Source of the DNA: Kineococcus rubinsiae
GTDB lineage: Bacteria; Actinomycetota; Actinomycetes; Actinomycetales; Kineococcaceae
Direction: 5' to 3'
DNA: 52,357 nt
Assembly (NCBI RefSeq): GCF_011839805.1
Contig: NZ_VWPY01000032.1
Span: forward strand, 1-52,357
Within the stretch, counting starts at the first letter, position 1. The number at the start of each line of letters is the position of its first letter. Shown here one piece after another: positions 40,872 through 49,416 of this stretch. The notes below the pieces were generated by a model. That model was not told the origin of the DNA. It ran no database searches and saw only the letters and a program-made list of their open reading frames with translations. A program made the translations under genes and the position numbers.

Positions 40872-41954
40872 TCAGGCGGGGACGGTGTGCGCGTCGCCCA
40901 GGGGCGTGCTCGCGCCGCGGTTGCGCAGGCTCATGACGAAGGCGAGCACCTTGGCGACGGCGGCGTAGAGGTCGGCGGGGATCTCCTGGCCGACCTTGAC
41001 GCTCTTGTAGACGGTGCGCGCCAGCGCGATGTCCTTGACGAGCGGCACGTCGTTCTCCCGCGCCCGCTCGCGGATCTTCGTCGCGATCGCGCCCGCGCCC
41101 TTGGCCACCACGCGGGGCGCTCCCGTGCCGGGCTCGTAGCGCAGGGCGACGGCGATGTGGGTGGGGTTGACGATGACGACGTCGGCCTTGGCGACGTCGG
41201 CCATCATGCGGTTGCGGCTCATGGCCATCTGCTTGGAGCGGATCGCACCCTTGAGCAGCGGGTCGCCCTCGGCGTTCTTGTGCTCCTGCTTGATGTCCTG
41301 GACGCTCATCTTCAGCTTGCCCATGATGCGCCGCCGGCTCATGCCGTAGTCGGCGGCGGCGATGACGAGGCCGACGAGCACGGTCACCGTGATCATGGAG
41401 ACGATCGACGCCTTGGTCTGCCCCACGATGGTCGACATCGGCAGCAGGCCCGACCCGACGAGCTGCGGGGCGAGCCCCTTGGCGACGTTCCACAGCACGA
41501 GGCCGATGACGGCCGTCTTCAGCAGCGACTTGGTCCCCTCCCACACCCCCGCCGGGCCCCAGTGCTGCTTGAAGCCGTTGACCGGGTTGAGGTTGGAGAA
41601 CTTCGGCTTGAGCTTCTTCGTCGCCGGGGCCAGCGTGCCCTGCATCGCCCCGGCCACGACGACCGCGAGGACCGTGACGACGGCGAGCGGCCCGACGACG
41701 CCGGGGACGGCGGAGAAGGTGCTGCCCAGGACGGCCAGCGCGCGGGCCGGGTCCGGGTCGGCGGCCACGACGGCGACCTGGGAGAAGGCCTGCTGGCACA
41801 TCTGCCGGCCGGCCTCGATCGTGCGGGGGATCATGACCGCTCCCGCGGCCGTGCTCAGCCAGGCCGCGACGTCGCGGGACTGGGGGATGTTGCCTTCCTG
41901 CCGGGCCTCCTTGAGCTTCTTCGGAGTCGGCTTCTCGGTCTTCTCACCGCTCAC
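40872..41954 (-). CDS. flhB: FlhB, flagellar export gate and specificity switch
   Basis: A 360-residue FlhB. It begins SGEKTEKPTPKKLKEARQ, the typical hydrophilic start, followed by four membrane helices and the cytoplasmic domain with the self-cleavage motif NPTH at 263-266, which changes export from hook to filament substrates. The C-terminus AAVAKVLAFVMSLRNRG is canonical. The GTG start (41954) overlaps the fliR stop. It ends the fliM-flhB operon; a 219-base spacer with a new promoter separates it from flhA. Confidence 0.95.
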   Translation of the reverse strand: MSGEKTEKPTPKKLKEARQEGNIPQSRDVAAWLSTAAGAVMIPRTIEAGRQMCQQAFSQVAVVAADPDPARALAVLGSTFSAVPGVVGPLAVVTVLAVVVAGAMQGTLAPATKKLKPKFSNLNPVNGFKQHWGPAGVWEGTKSLLKTAVIGLVLWNVAKGLAPQLVGSGLLPMSTIVGQTKASIVSMITVTVLVGLVIAAADYGMSRRRIMGKLKMSVQDIKQEHKNAEGDPLLKGAIRSKQMAMSRNRMMADVAKADVVIVNPTHIAVALRYEPGTGAPRVVAKGAGAIATKIRERARENDVPLVKDIALARTVYKSVKVGQEIPADLYAAVAKVLAFVMSLRNRGASTPLGDAHTVPA

Positions 41955-42733
41955 GGGGCGCCTCCGGCGACGACGCGGACGACGAGCTCGCGCGCGGTTC
42001 CGGCGAGGTCGTCGACGACCCCGGGCAGCAGGGCGAACGCGAACCCGCCCAGGGTCAGCGAGATCATGATCTTCAGCGGGAAGCTCATCGAGAAGACCTG
42101 CAGCGCAGGCGCGACGCGGGAGAGCAGGCCGAGCCCGAGGTCGGCGACGAAGAGGACGGCGACGAGCGGCCCGGCGATCTGCAGGGCGGACAGCATGAGG
42201 TCGCTGAGGCCCTGGCTGTAGACGCGGGCCAGGGTGGCGGTGGAGACGCCGGCGTCCAGCGGCAGCACGTCGTAGGTGCGCATGAACCCCTGCAGGACCA
42301 GCAGGTGTCCCCCGGTGACCACCAGCAGCGCGGTCGTCGTCCAGGAGTACAGCTTGCCGAAGATCGCGGTCTGCGCCTGCATCAGCGGGTCGTAGGCGCT
42401 GGCCAGCTGGAACCCGCCGAAGAGGTCGAGGAGGTCGCCGGCGGCCTGGACCGCGGCGAACACGAGGGCGCAGAGGGCGCCGAGCACGGCGCCGACGAGG
42501 GCCTGCTGCAGCACGGCCGTGATGAGCGGGGCCGGCTCGATGGCCGGGACCTGCTCGCGCAGGCGGCCCGCGACGGGCAGGGCCAGCGCGACCGACAGCA
42601 TCGCCTTGACGCGTCCGCTGACGGCCCGGTTGGCGAACGGCGGGGCCAGGAGCATCCACGCGGCGGCGCGGACGGAGGCCAGCAGCACCGAGACCAGCAG
42701 GTCGAGCGGGACGGCGCCCGTCGTTCCCTCCAC
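41951..42733 (-). CDS. fliR: FliR, flagellar export gate protein
   Basis: A 260-residue membrane protein of usual FliR length with about six helices. Recognisable parts are the early MLLAPPFANRAVSGRVKAML segment and the long middle loop FGGFQLASAYDPLMQ. The C-terminal half has LGLLSRVAPALQVFSMSFPL. It forms the export gate with FliP and FliQ. GTG 42733 lies six bases beyond the fliQ stop, and its end overlaps flhB. Confidence 0.93.
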   Translation of the reverse strand: MEGTTGAVPLDLLVSVLLASVRAAAWMLLAPPFANRAVSGRVKAMLSVALALPVAGRLREQVPAIEPAPLITAVLQQALVGAVLGALCALVFAAVQAAGDLLDLFGGFQLASAYDPLMQAQTAIFGKLYSWTTTALLVVTGGHLLVLQGFMRTYDVLPLDAGVSTATLARVYSQGLSDLMLSALQIAGPLVAVLFVADLGLGLLSRVAPALQVFSMSFPLKIMISLTLGGFAFALLPGVVDDLAGTARELVVRVVAGGAP

Positions 42734-42738
42734 CCGGC

Positions 42739-43017
42739 TCAGCCGCCGTGGCTGAGGAAGGACGGGATCTGCCCGTACAGCGCGGTCGTGAAGGCCGTCA
42801 TCTCGTGCAGCATCCAGCGGCCGCACAGCACGATCGCGGTGCCCACGGCCACGGCCTTGGGCACGAAGGAGATCGTCTGCTCCTGCAGCTGGGTCACGGA
42901 CTGGAACAGCGAGATGGCGAACCCGACGAACAGCGCCGTCAGCAGCATCGGGGCGGACAGCTTGGCAGCGAGGACGAGAGCGGTCATCCCGAGGTGGATG
43001 ACGGTCACGTCGGTCAT
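42739..43017 (-). CDS. fliQ: FliQ, flagellar export gate protein
   Basis: A 92-residue, two-helix protein with the family features AAKLSAPMLLTALFVGFAI and SLFQSVTQLQEQTISFVPK. ATG 43017 follows GGAAGG. It lies between fliP and fliR as in most flagellar operons, 125 bases after fliP. Confidence 0.94.
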   Translation of the reverse strand: MTDVTVIHLGMTALVLAAKLSAPMLLTALFVGFAISLFQSVTQLQEQTISFVPKAVAVGTAIVLCGRWMLHEMTAFTTALYGQIPSFLSHGG

Positions 43018-43142
43018 CGCGGTGCCTTCCGTTGGAGGGTGCGTGCGGGAACTGCATCGGCCGTCCGGGTGACGTCCTTGAACGGGCCTCGCGGCGCGGC
43101 CCGGGGGCAGGTGGCGGCGCGGCGCCGGGCGGTGCGGCGCGC

Positions 43143-44099
43143 TCAGCCCGCGTAGCTGGAGACGAGCGCCTTCACGATGAGGCCCCACCCGTCGACCATG
43201 ACGAACAGCAGCAGCTTGAAGGGCAGCGACACCGTGACCGGCGGCAGCATCATCATGCCGAGCGACATCAGCGCGGAGGACACGACGATGTCGATGACCA
43301 GGAAGGGGATGAAGATGACGAAGCCGATGATGAAGGCGGACCGCAGCTCCGAGAGCGCGAACGCCGGGACGAGCGTCGTCAGCGGCACCTCGGCCCGGTT
43401 CTTCGGCAGGTCGCGCTTGGCGGCCTGCGTCATGAGGGCGAGCTCCTCGCCGCGGGTCTGCTTGAGCATGAACGCCTTCAGCGGCACGGAGCCGGACTCG
43501 AAGGCGGCCGTCGCGGTCTTCTCGCCCTTGAGGTAGGGCTGCACGGCGGTGTCGTTGATGGTGCTGAACGTCGGCGCCATGACGAACATCGTCAGGAACA
43601 GGGCGAGCCCGGCGAGGACCTGGTTGGGCGGGGTCCCCGTGAGGCCCAGGGCGTTGCGGGTCAGGCCCAGGACGATGAGGATCTTGGTGAAGCTCGTCGT
43701 GAGCAGCAGCAGCGACGGGGCGATGGACAGCACCGTCATCGCGACGATGATGACGATCGACTGGCTGGGCTTGCCGTTCGCGCCGTTCACCCCGTTGACG
43801 CCGATGGTGACCTGCCCCTCGGCGGGGGCGGCCGGCGCCGTGGGCGCGGCGGGGCCCGTGGGGGCCACGGGCGCGGTCGCCGCGGAGAACACCGCGGGCA
43901 GCTGCAGCGGCGCGCTCGCGGGGGCCGCGAGGTGCAGGGCGGCGGCGGGGACGGCGGCGGGAGCGGTGGCGGGGGCGGCGGCCGAGGAGGCGCCGGCCCC
44001 GGCGACGAGGAGGCCACCGGCGAGCAGGGTCCCGGCGGCCAGGCCGCGCCAGGCGCGGCCCCGTCCGGGGGCCGGGGTGGGCCGCACTCGTGCGGTCAT
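43143..44099 (-). CDS. fliP: FliP, flagellar export gate protein
   Basis: A 318-residue FliP with a cleavable signal peptide and a long Ala/Pro-rich exported stretch (about residues 40-95) before the core. The core is typical: LSIAPSLLLLTTSFTKILIV, RNALGLTGTPPNQVLAGLAL, FLTMFVMAPTF, and the late PAFALSELRSAFIIGF and SLGMMMLPPVTVSLPFK. ATG 44099 overlaps the fliO stop (ATGA). The extended N-terminal region is longer than in enteric FliP. Confidence 0.95.
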   Translation of the reverse strand: MTARVRPTPAPGRGRAWRGLAAGTLLAGGLLVAGAGASSAAAPATAPAAVPAAALHLAAPASAPLQLPAVFSAATAPVAPTGPAAPTAPAAPAEGQVTIGVNGVNGANGKPSQSIVIIVAMTVLSIAPSLLLLTTSFTKILIVLGLTRNALGLTGTPPNQVLAGLALFLTMFVMAPTFSTINDTAVQPYLKGEKTATAAFESGSVPLKAFMLKQTRGEELALMTQAAKRDLPKNRAEVPLTTLVPAFALSELRSAFIIGFVIFIPFLVIDIVVSSALMSLGMMMLPPVTVSLPFKLLLFVMVDGWGLIVKALVSSYAG

Positions 44100-44602
44100 C
44101 GGCGGGTCGTCCTCTCGCGCAGCACGTCGACGGCCTTGGTCCAGGTGGCCGGCGAGAGCGCCGAGCCGGTGAGCGCACCCGCGGCCGCGTCGTGCTCGGC
44201 GGGGGTGGTGGGGTCCTGCTCCGCGAGGTGCGCGCCGAAGGCGTCCGGGCTCGCGAGGAGCTCCTCGACGGTCGGGACGGACGCGGTGGAGCCCCCCTGC
44301 CGGGGGATCTCGACGACGCTGCGGGTCTCCGCGGGCGCCGGGGTGACCGAGGCCAGCGGGACCTCCGAGAGCAGGGTGACCTGGTGCTCGGTGACGCCCA
44401 CGACGATGGCGCGCTCGCCGACCCGGACGACCGCGACCCCGGCCTTGTGGCTGATGGCCTGGCGCGAGAGCACGGCGATGTCGCTGCCGGCCGCCGCGGC
44501 CGCGCCCTTGGAGCGGCGCAGCCAGCGGGCGATCAGCCACAGCAGCCCGAGGACCGCGACGAGCGAGACCGACATGCGCCCCAGGGCGGCGAGGGCGTCC
44601 AT
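44096..44602 (-). CDS. fliO: FliO, flagellar export assembly protein
   Basis: A 168-residue protein with one N-terminal helix (SVSLVAVLGLLWLIARWLRR) and a small beta-rich cytoplasmic domain (VLSRQAISHKAGVAVVRVGE, VVVGVTEHQVTLL) characteristic of FliO, which helps FliP ring assembly. The C-terminal 70 residues are low-complexity. Overlaps fliN upstream (TGATG) and fliP downstream (ATGA). Confidence 0.88.
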   Translation of the reverse strand: MDALAALGRMSVSLVAVLGLLWLIARWLRRSKGAAAAAGSDIAVLSRQAISHKAGVAVVRVGERAIVVGVTEHQVTLLSEVPLASVTPAPAETRSVVEIPRQGGSTASVPTVEELLASPDAFGAHLAEQDPTTPAEHDAAAGALTGSALSPATWTKAVDVLRERTTRR

Positions 44603-45345
44603 CAGGAGTGGACCTCGGTGCCCGGGGTGACGATCTCGGTGACGCGGATCGCGTAGTCCTCGTCGACGACGACGACCTCGCCCCGGGCGATCAGCTGGCC
44701 GTTGACCAGGATGTCGGCGGGGCTGCCGGCCGCGCGGTCGAGCTCGACGACCGAGCCGGGCTGCAGGGACAGCAGGTCCTGCACGGTCATGCTCGTGCGG
44801 CCCAGCTCCACGGTGACGTCCATCTGCACGTCGCGCAGCAGGTCCATGGTGCGGCGGGGGCCGGCCGCGGTCGCGGTGGCGGTCGCCACCGGCTGCGGCG
44901 CAGGCGCTTCGCCGGAGGCGCTGATCCCGATGAGCGCGACGACCTCGCCGTCGGAGGACACGACCGCGACCGCACCGGCGGGACCGAGCGCGGCCAGGGC
45001 CTCGGCGGGGCTGCCCTCGACCGCCGCCTCGAGCGTGCACGGCCCGAGCGTGGCGACGGCGGTCTCCAGCGCGGGGCGCACGGCGTCGACCGGGTCGAGC
45101 GCGCCCTCGGGGCTGGACAGCAGCGCGTCGGTGGCGGCCTCGCCGATGATGACGACGACCGTGCCCGAGGCGGCGCCCGCGAAGCGCGCCGAGACGCCGG
45201 TGCCCTCCTCGCCGAGGTCGGGGGCGTCGCCCACGGCCAGGACGGCGGTGATGGTGCCCGGGGTCGGCAGGGGCAGGACGGACAGCGCCGCCTCGGCGGC
45301 CTGGCTGACGAACGCCTGGGCGTCGGTGTGGGTGGCGGTGCTCAT
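44602..45345 (-). CDS. fliN: FliN/FliY, flagellar C-ring switch protein
   Basis: A 247-residue protein. The C-terminal 80 residues are a standard FliN domain ([57 protein letters not shown]). The N-terminal 140 residues look like a diverged CheC/FliY-type domain ([17 protein letters not shown]) joined by an Ala/Pro linker, so the protein is nearer FliY in layout. ATG 45345 follows GAGGAG and overlaps the fliM stop. Confidence 0.92.
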   Translation of the reverse strand: MSTATHTDAQAFVSQAAEAALSVLPLPTPGTITAVLAVGDAPDLGEEGTGVSARFAGAASGTVVVIIGEAATDALLSSPEGALDPVDAVRPALETAVATLGPCTLEAAVEGSPAEALAALGPAGAVAVVSSDGEVVALIGISASGEAPAPQPVATATATAAGPRRTMDLLRDVQMDVTVELGRTSMTVQDLLSLQPGSVVELDRAAGSPADILVNGQLIARGEVVVVDEDYAIRVTEIVTPGTEVHS

Positions 45346-46286
45346 GCGGACTCCTCGGGGGTGGGGACGACCAGGCAGGCGAGCCGCGGGCCGCGGCTGC
45401 CGGCGACGGCGGTGGCGATGCGAGCGCCGGAGGCGACGATGTCGAGGGGGACCTCGGAGCGGTGCGGCAGCCGCAGGACGTCGCCGGGTGAGAGCGCGAG
45501 GATCTCGTCGGGCCGCAGGCGGGCCGGCGCGAAGCGCACGGAGACGTCGATCGGGATGTGCTCGAGGTGGTCGTCGAGCCGGTCGCGCATGAGCCGGCGG
45601 GTGCGCAGCTCCTCCGGGCTCGCCACCCGCAGCTCGGCGGCGGTCAGGGCCGTCGACAGCGGGTCCAGCGGCATGGCGAGGGTGGCGCGGCCGGCCACTC
45701 CCCCGAGGACCATCTCGAAGGTCGCCACGATCATGACGTCGGTGGCCGAGCCGGCCTGCGCGAACTGCGGGTTCTGCTCCAGGCTCGTGAGGCTGGGGTG
45801 CAGGTCGACGACGGAGGTCAGCGAGAACGCGAGCTCGGTGAGCGTGCGCTCGATCAGCTGACGGCCCAGGACGGCCTCGATCTCGGTGAGGGCGCGGGTC
45901 GGCTGCTGCCCACCCCCGTTGCCGCCGAGCATGCGGTCGACCCAGCTGAGCAGGGCGGGCGTGTCCAGGTGCAGGATCCCGGCCCCCACGAGCGGCTGCG
46001 GGTCGAAGACCGCCATGACGCTGGGGGTGGGCAGCGACGCCACGTACTCGTCGTAGCTGAACTGCTGGATGCCCTCGAGCTCGACCTGCACCGTGGTGCG
46101 CAGCGTGGAGCTCAGCAGGGTCGCCCACTGCCGGCAGAAGGTCTCGTAGGTGATCTCGAGGACCCGGGCGTGCTGGCGCGACAGCTTGGTGGGCCGCCGG
46201 AAGTCGTACGGGACGGGAACACCGCGCCGACGCGAGCGTCGCCCTGTGCTCGTCCGCCCGGGGGCGGTGGAGGTCTCGGTTGCCAC
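45342..46286 (-). CDS. fliM: FliM, flagellar motor switch protein
   Basis: A 314-residue FliM: a short N-terminal peptide, the CheC-like middle domain ([51 protein letters not shown]) and the C-terminal FliN-like domain ([20 protein letters not shown]). The usual N-terminal CheY-binding LSQ.EID peptide is not obvious. GTG 46286 lies six bases after GCCGATAG, so the transcript may be almost leaderless. First gene of the fliM-flhB operon. Confidence 0.92.
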   Translation of the reverse strand: MATETSTAPGRTSTGRRSRRRGVPVPYDFRRPTKLSRQHARVLEITYETFCRQWATLLSSTLRTTVQVELEGIQQFSYDEYVASLPTPSVMAVFDPQPLVGAGILHLDTPALLSWVDRMLGGNGGGQQPTRALTEIEAVLGRQLIERTLTELAFSLTSVVDLHPSLTSLEQNPQFAQAGSATDVMIVATFEMVLGGVAGRATLAMPLDPLSTALTAAELRVASPEELRTRRLMRDRLDDHLEHIPIDVSVRFAPARLRPDEILALSPGDVLRLPHRSEVPLDIVASGARIATAVAGSRGPRLACLVVPTPEESA

Positions 46287-46292
46287 GCTGAC

Positions 46293-46321
46293 CTATCGGC
46301 ACGCAGGGGGTTCACCCTTTA
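46293..46321 (-). promoter_or_regulatory. Variant FliA-type promoter of fliM
   Basis: On the minus strand TAAA (46321-46318), 17 bases, then GCCGATAG (46300-46293). The -10 part is excellent; TAAA is the enteric form of the -35, and the spacer is at the long end. Confidence 0.5.
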
Positions 46322-46392
46322 GCGCTAGGCCGGACGAGTGACGGGAGCGGCCGGCGACGCTGCCGGCCCGCTCCCCCGCCGTCCGGCCGGAA

Positions 46393-46429
46393 GCACCGTC
46401 CCGGGGCTGCGCCGCCCCCGGGACGGTGC
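46393..46429 (-). terminator. Terminator after fliL
   Basis: GCACCGTCCCGGGG (46393-46406) and CCCCGGGACGGTGC (46416-46429) form a perfect 14-bp stem with a 9-base loop right after the fliL stop. Confidence 0.85.
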
Positions 46430-46431
46430 GC

Positions 46432-46980
46432 TCACTGCGTGACGAACTGGGTGAAGTAGATGCCCATGATGACCTTGTGGGGGTGCTCGCCCTCCTTGGC
46501 GGGCTCCTCCTCGTAGGCGGTGATGATCTTCTCCTGGAGCTCGTCCTTGTAGTGCTGGCGCTGCTCGGCGTTGGACAGCTCCGCCGTGGACAGGCCGCTG
46601 AACTCGGCGATGGCCAGGTCCAGGGCCTTGCTGCCGTCGGGGCCGCCCCCGCCCTCGTGGCCGCCCCCGGTGGACAGCGTGGCCTGCAGCGCGAGGCCCA
46701 GCTTCAGGTAGTGCCCGTCGGCGAGGTTGACGGTGATCGGGTCCAGCGCCGTGACGTCGCCCGCCACCAGCACCTCCTCGACCGGCTTCTCCGCCGCGGC
46801 CGCCGGCTTCATCATCATGTAGGTCCCGGCCCCGCCGCCGCCGAGCAGCAGCACGGCACCGAGGCCGACGACGATGAGCTTCTTCTTCTTCCCGCCGGCC
46901 GGCGCGTCGGCGGCCGTGCCACCGTCGCCCCCGGGTCCGGGGGTCTTGCCGCCGCTCTTGCCTGCCATCTTGCGCTCCAT
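46432..46980 (-). CDS. fliL: FliL, flagellar basal body-associated protein
   Basis: A 182-residue FliL: Gly-rich N-terminus, one helix (KLIVVGLGAVLLLGGGGAG), then the periplasmic domain with DPITVNLADGHYLKLGLALQ and the end VIMGIYFTQFVTQ, which marks the family. FliL stabilises the stator near the rotor. ATG 46980 uses GGAAGG inside the motB end; a second ATG four codons later is less well placed. Last gene of flbD-motA-motB-fliL. Confidence 0.92.
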   Translation of the reverse strand: MERKMAGKSGGKTPGPGGDGGTAADAPAGGKKKKLIVVGLGAVLLLGGGGAGTYMMMKPAAAAEKPVEEVLVAGDVTALDPITVNLADGHYLKLGLALQATLSTGGGHEGGGGPDGSKALDLAIAEFSGLSTAELSNAEQRQHYKDELQEKIITAYEEEPAKEGEHPHKVIMGIYFTQFVTQ

Positions 46981-46981
46981 C

Positions 46982-48049
46982 TCAGTGGCCTTCCGGTGTG
47001 GTGTCCGCGTGCTCGGCGACGGCCTGCTCCGCGGTGTTCTCGGTGGTGCTGACCTGGGCGACCTCGACGGGCCCCGCGAGGCCCGGGTCGACGACCGGGG
47101 CCGCCGGGGCCTCCGCCGGCGCGGGGTCCGCGGCCGGGGGCTGCACCTCGTCGGGACCCGTGGTGGGCGTGCCGGCCGCGACCTGCGGCAGGAGCGCCTT
47201 GACGGCCTCCGACGACGGCGAGGCGACCACCAGGTCCACGCGGCGGTTGCCGGCGAGGGCCCGGGGGTCGGAGTCCGGGTACAGCGGCCTCGCCGAGCCG
47301 AAGCCCGTCGAGGACAACCGCTGGTCGGAGACCCCGTTCGCCGCGATGAAGCGGGTCAGCACGCTGTTCGCCCGCGACGAGGACAGGTCCCAGTTGTCGC
47401 GGAAGCGCACGGTGCTGCTCAGGGGCAGGGAGTTCGTGTGGCCCTGCACGGCGATGTCGTTGGGCAGCGCGGCGAGCGTCGGCCCGATGACGTCCAGGAC
47501 CTGCAGGCCCACGGGCTGGATGTCCGCGCTGCCGTTGGCGAAGAACACGTTGTCGGCGACCAGGCCGATGACGAGCCCCTCCGAGGTGATCCGGTAGGTC
47601 ACCTGGTTCTCCTTGCCCTGCGCCGTCAGGGCGTTGTCCAGCTCCTCCTCGACGTCGCGGTACTGCGCGACCTCGGCCTGGGCGGCGTCCAGGTCGGACT
47701 GGTTCGCCTTCTTCTGCGCCTGGTCCAGCACCTGCTGCACCGACATCTCCTGCATCGGGTCGCCGCCGGCCAGCGGCATCAGGTCGATGGGGTCCTCGCC
47801 GTTGTCGACCTGGTTGATGCCGTCGTTGCCGGGCAGCACCAGGTTCGACGCCGAGGCGCCGTCGGTGAGCCCGGCCTTGAACTGGGCGAACTTGACCGCG
47901 TCGACCTGGCTGAGCGCGAAGAGGACGATGAACAGGGCCACGAGGACCGTGAGCATGTCCGCGTAGGACACCAGCCACCGCTCGTGGTTGACGTGCTCCT
48001 CGTGCTCCTCGTGCTTCGCACGGCGCTTGCCGTGCCCGCCTCCGGACAT
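46982..48049 (-). CDS. motB: MotB, flagellar stator protein
   Basis: A 355-residue stator subunit. After a basic N-terminus the single TM carries the proton-binding Asp31 in SYADMLTVLVALFIVLFA. The OmpA-like peptidoglycan-binding domain spans about residues 150-275 (VFFANGSADIQPVG, VQGHTNSLPL, SSSRANSVLTRFI, GNRRVDLVV). The tail of about 65 residues is Pro/Ala/Glu-rich. Start overlaps the motA stop (TGATG). Confidence 0.94.
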   Translation of the reverse strand: MSGGGHGKRRAKHEEHEEHVNHERWLVSYADMLTVLVALFIVLFALSQVDAVKFAQFKAGLTDGASASNLVLPGNDGINQVDNGEDPIDLMPLAGGDPMQEMSVQQVLDQAQKKANQSDLDAAQAEVAQYRDVEEELDNALTAQGKENQVTYRITSEGLVIGLVADNVFFANGSADIQPVGLQVLDVIGPTLAALPNDIAVQGHTNSLPLSSTVRFRDNWDLSSSRANSVLTRFIAANGVSDQRLSSTGFGSARPLYPDSDPRALAGNRRVDLVVASPSSEAVKALLPQVAAGTPTTGPDEVQPPAADPAPAEAPAAPVVDPGLAGPVEVAQVSTTENTAEQAVAEHADTTPEGH

Positions 48050-48822
48050 CAGGCGGCCTTCTTGTCGGGCACCGCGGTGCCCGGCGGCAGGAGGCTCTCC
48101 AGCTTCTTGGCGACCGAGCGGGGGTTGGAACCGGCCTGGATGGCGAGGATGCCCTCGACGACCAGCTCCATCTGGGCGACCTCGAGGCCGGACAGGCGGG
48201 CCAGCCGGCTCTGGATCGGCAGGAAGAAGACGTTGGCGCTGGCCACGCCCCAGAAGGTGGCGACGAAGGCCGCGGCGATCATCGGGCCGAGGGCCGAGAC
48301 GTCGTCGAGGTTGGCCAGCACGACGGTCAGGGAGATGACGGTGCCGCAGATGCCGACGGTGGGGGCGTAGGCGCCCATGTCGCCCCAGGCCTTGCCGCCC
48401 TGCTTGTCGAACGCCTTCTTGGCCGAGATCTTGGCGGTGAGGATCTCGTAGAGCTCGTCGGGGTCGGTGCCGTCGATGGCCGTCTGCAGACCGTCGCGCA
48501 GGAAGTCGTCGTCGACGGCCTTGATGGCGTCCTCGAGCGCCAGCAGGCCCTCGCGGCGGGCCCGCTCGGCCATCGAGACGATGACGCCGACGGTCTCGGC
48601 GGCGTTCTTCGGCTTGCCGAGGAACGCGGTCTTCAGGGAGCCGATGAGGTTGGTGCCGTCCTTCAGGACGCCGCCCATGAGGGTGACGCCGAGGGTGCCG
48701 ACGAAGACCAGGACCAGGGGGCCCGGCAGGAGGATGTCGCTGGGCGAGCCGCCCTCGTGGTTCTGCGCCCACAGGATGGCCGCCGCGGCCATGACCAGGC
48801 CGACGATGGTTGCGATGTCCAT
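48049..48822 (-). CDS. motA: MotA, flagellar stator protein
   Basis: A 257-residue MotA with four membrane helices: the first at MDIATIVGLVMAAAAILW, the second at LVLVFVGTLGVTLMGGVL, then a cytoplasmic loop with charged residues for rotor contact (MAERARREGLLALED, DDFLRDGLQ), and the last two at GICGTVISLTVVLANL and FVATFWGVASANVFFLPI. ATG 48822 follows AGGAGGACC, four bases from the flbD stop. Confidence 0.95.
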   Translation of the reverse strand: MDIATIVGLVMAAAAILWAQNHEGGSPSDILLPGPLVLVFVGTLGVTLMGGVLKDGTNLIGSLKTAFLGKPKNAAETVGVIVSMAERARREGLLALEDAIKAVDDDFLRDGLQTAIDGTDPDELYEILTAKISAKKAFDKQGGKAWGDMGAYAPTVGICGTVISLTVVLANLDDVSALGPMIAAAFVATFWGVASANVFFLPIQSRLARLSGLEVAQMELVVEGILAIQAGSNPRSVAKKLESLLPPGTAVPDKKAA

Positions 48823-48826
48823 GGGG

Positions 48827-49153
48827 TCAGGTCCTCCTGCGGTGCAGCGGCACCGGCGCGGGCAGCGTGCCCCCGGTGTCGTCGTGGTCGTCGTCGTGCG
48901 AGGTATCGGCACGCGTGTGCGGCAGCTCGAGCACTTCCGCGGAGGTGCCCCGCTCCTCCAGCGCGTGCGCGGTGGCGACGACGCGGGCCCGGAACGTCAT
49001 GATGCGGTCGATGATGTCCGCGAGGGGCTCCGTGATGACGAACTTGACGCCGTCGACCAGCGTCACGACCGTGTCGGGCGTGGCGTCGACGCGCTGGATG
49101 AGGTCGGGGTTCAGGGCGAACACCGACCCGTTGAGCCGGGTCACGAGGATCAC
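48827..49153 (-). CDS. flbD: FlbD-family flagellar protein
   Basis: A 108-residue protein whose first 60 residues are the FlbD domain: MILVTRLNGSVFALNPDLI, VDATPDTVVTLVDGVKFVI. The C-terminal extension is His/Asp-rich and unusual. FlbD proteins of this short type precede motA in many Gram-positive flagellar operons; function is poorly known, and this is not the Caulobacter FlbD regulator. GTG 49153 fits the domain start. A FliA-type promoter lies at 49240-49215. Confidence 0.88.
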   Translation of the reverse strand: MILVTRLNGSVFALNPDLIQRVDATPDTVVTLVDGVKFVITEPLADIIDRIMTFRARVVATAHALEERGTSAEVLELPHTRADTSHDDDHDDTGGTLPAPVPLHRRRT

Positions 49154-49214
49154 GAGGGGTCCATCCTTGGAGGGTGGTGGCGGGGCCCGTCCATGGGCCG
49201 GGGTTCACCGGTCA

Positions 49215-49240
49215 ATCGGCGGTGGGAGCAGCGAGCTGAG
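49215..49240 (-). promoter_or_regulatory. FliA-type promoter of flbD-motA-motB-fliL
   Basis: On the minus strand CTCA (49240-49237), 16 bases, then GCCGAT (49220-49215); predicted leader about 55 bases. Confidence 0.7.
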
Positions 49241-49333
49241 CGGACACCTTGCGTCCGAGCGGGTGAACTGCTAGTGGCGCAGCGTGAGTGCGCCGGCAGC
49301 GGACGACCCGGTCCGGGGAGGGCCGCACGACGA

Positions 49334-49374
49334 ACGCCCCCCGGGACCGCGCACCACGCGGCCCCGGGGGGCGT
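49334..49374 (-). terminator. Terminator after flgE
   Basis: ACGCCCCCCGGG (49334-49345) pairs with CCCGGGGGGCGT (49363-49374), with a second inner stem CCGCG/CGCGG; located 43 bases beyond the flgE stop. Confidence 0.75.
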
Positions 49375-49416
49375 CCAGTCCTGCCCGGCCGCCGGCTCAG
49401 CCGGCGGCCGTCACGC

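Noticed and set aside
38467-41799. A 1110-codon minus-strand frame through flhA and flhB
   Set aside because: Frame-shifted shadow of flhB, flhA and flhF; the true frames hold all motifs such as NPTH.
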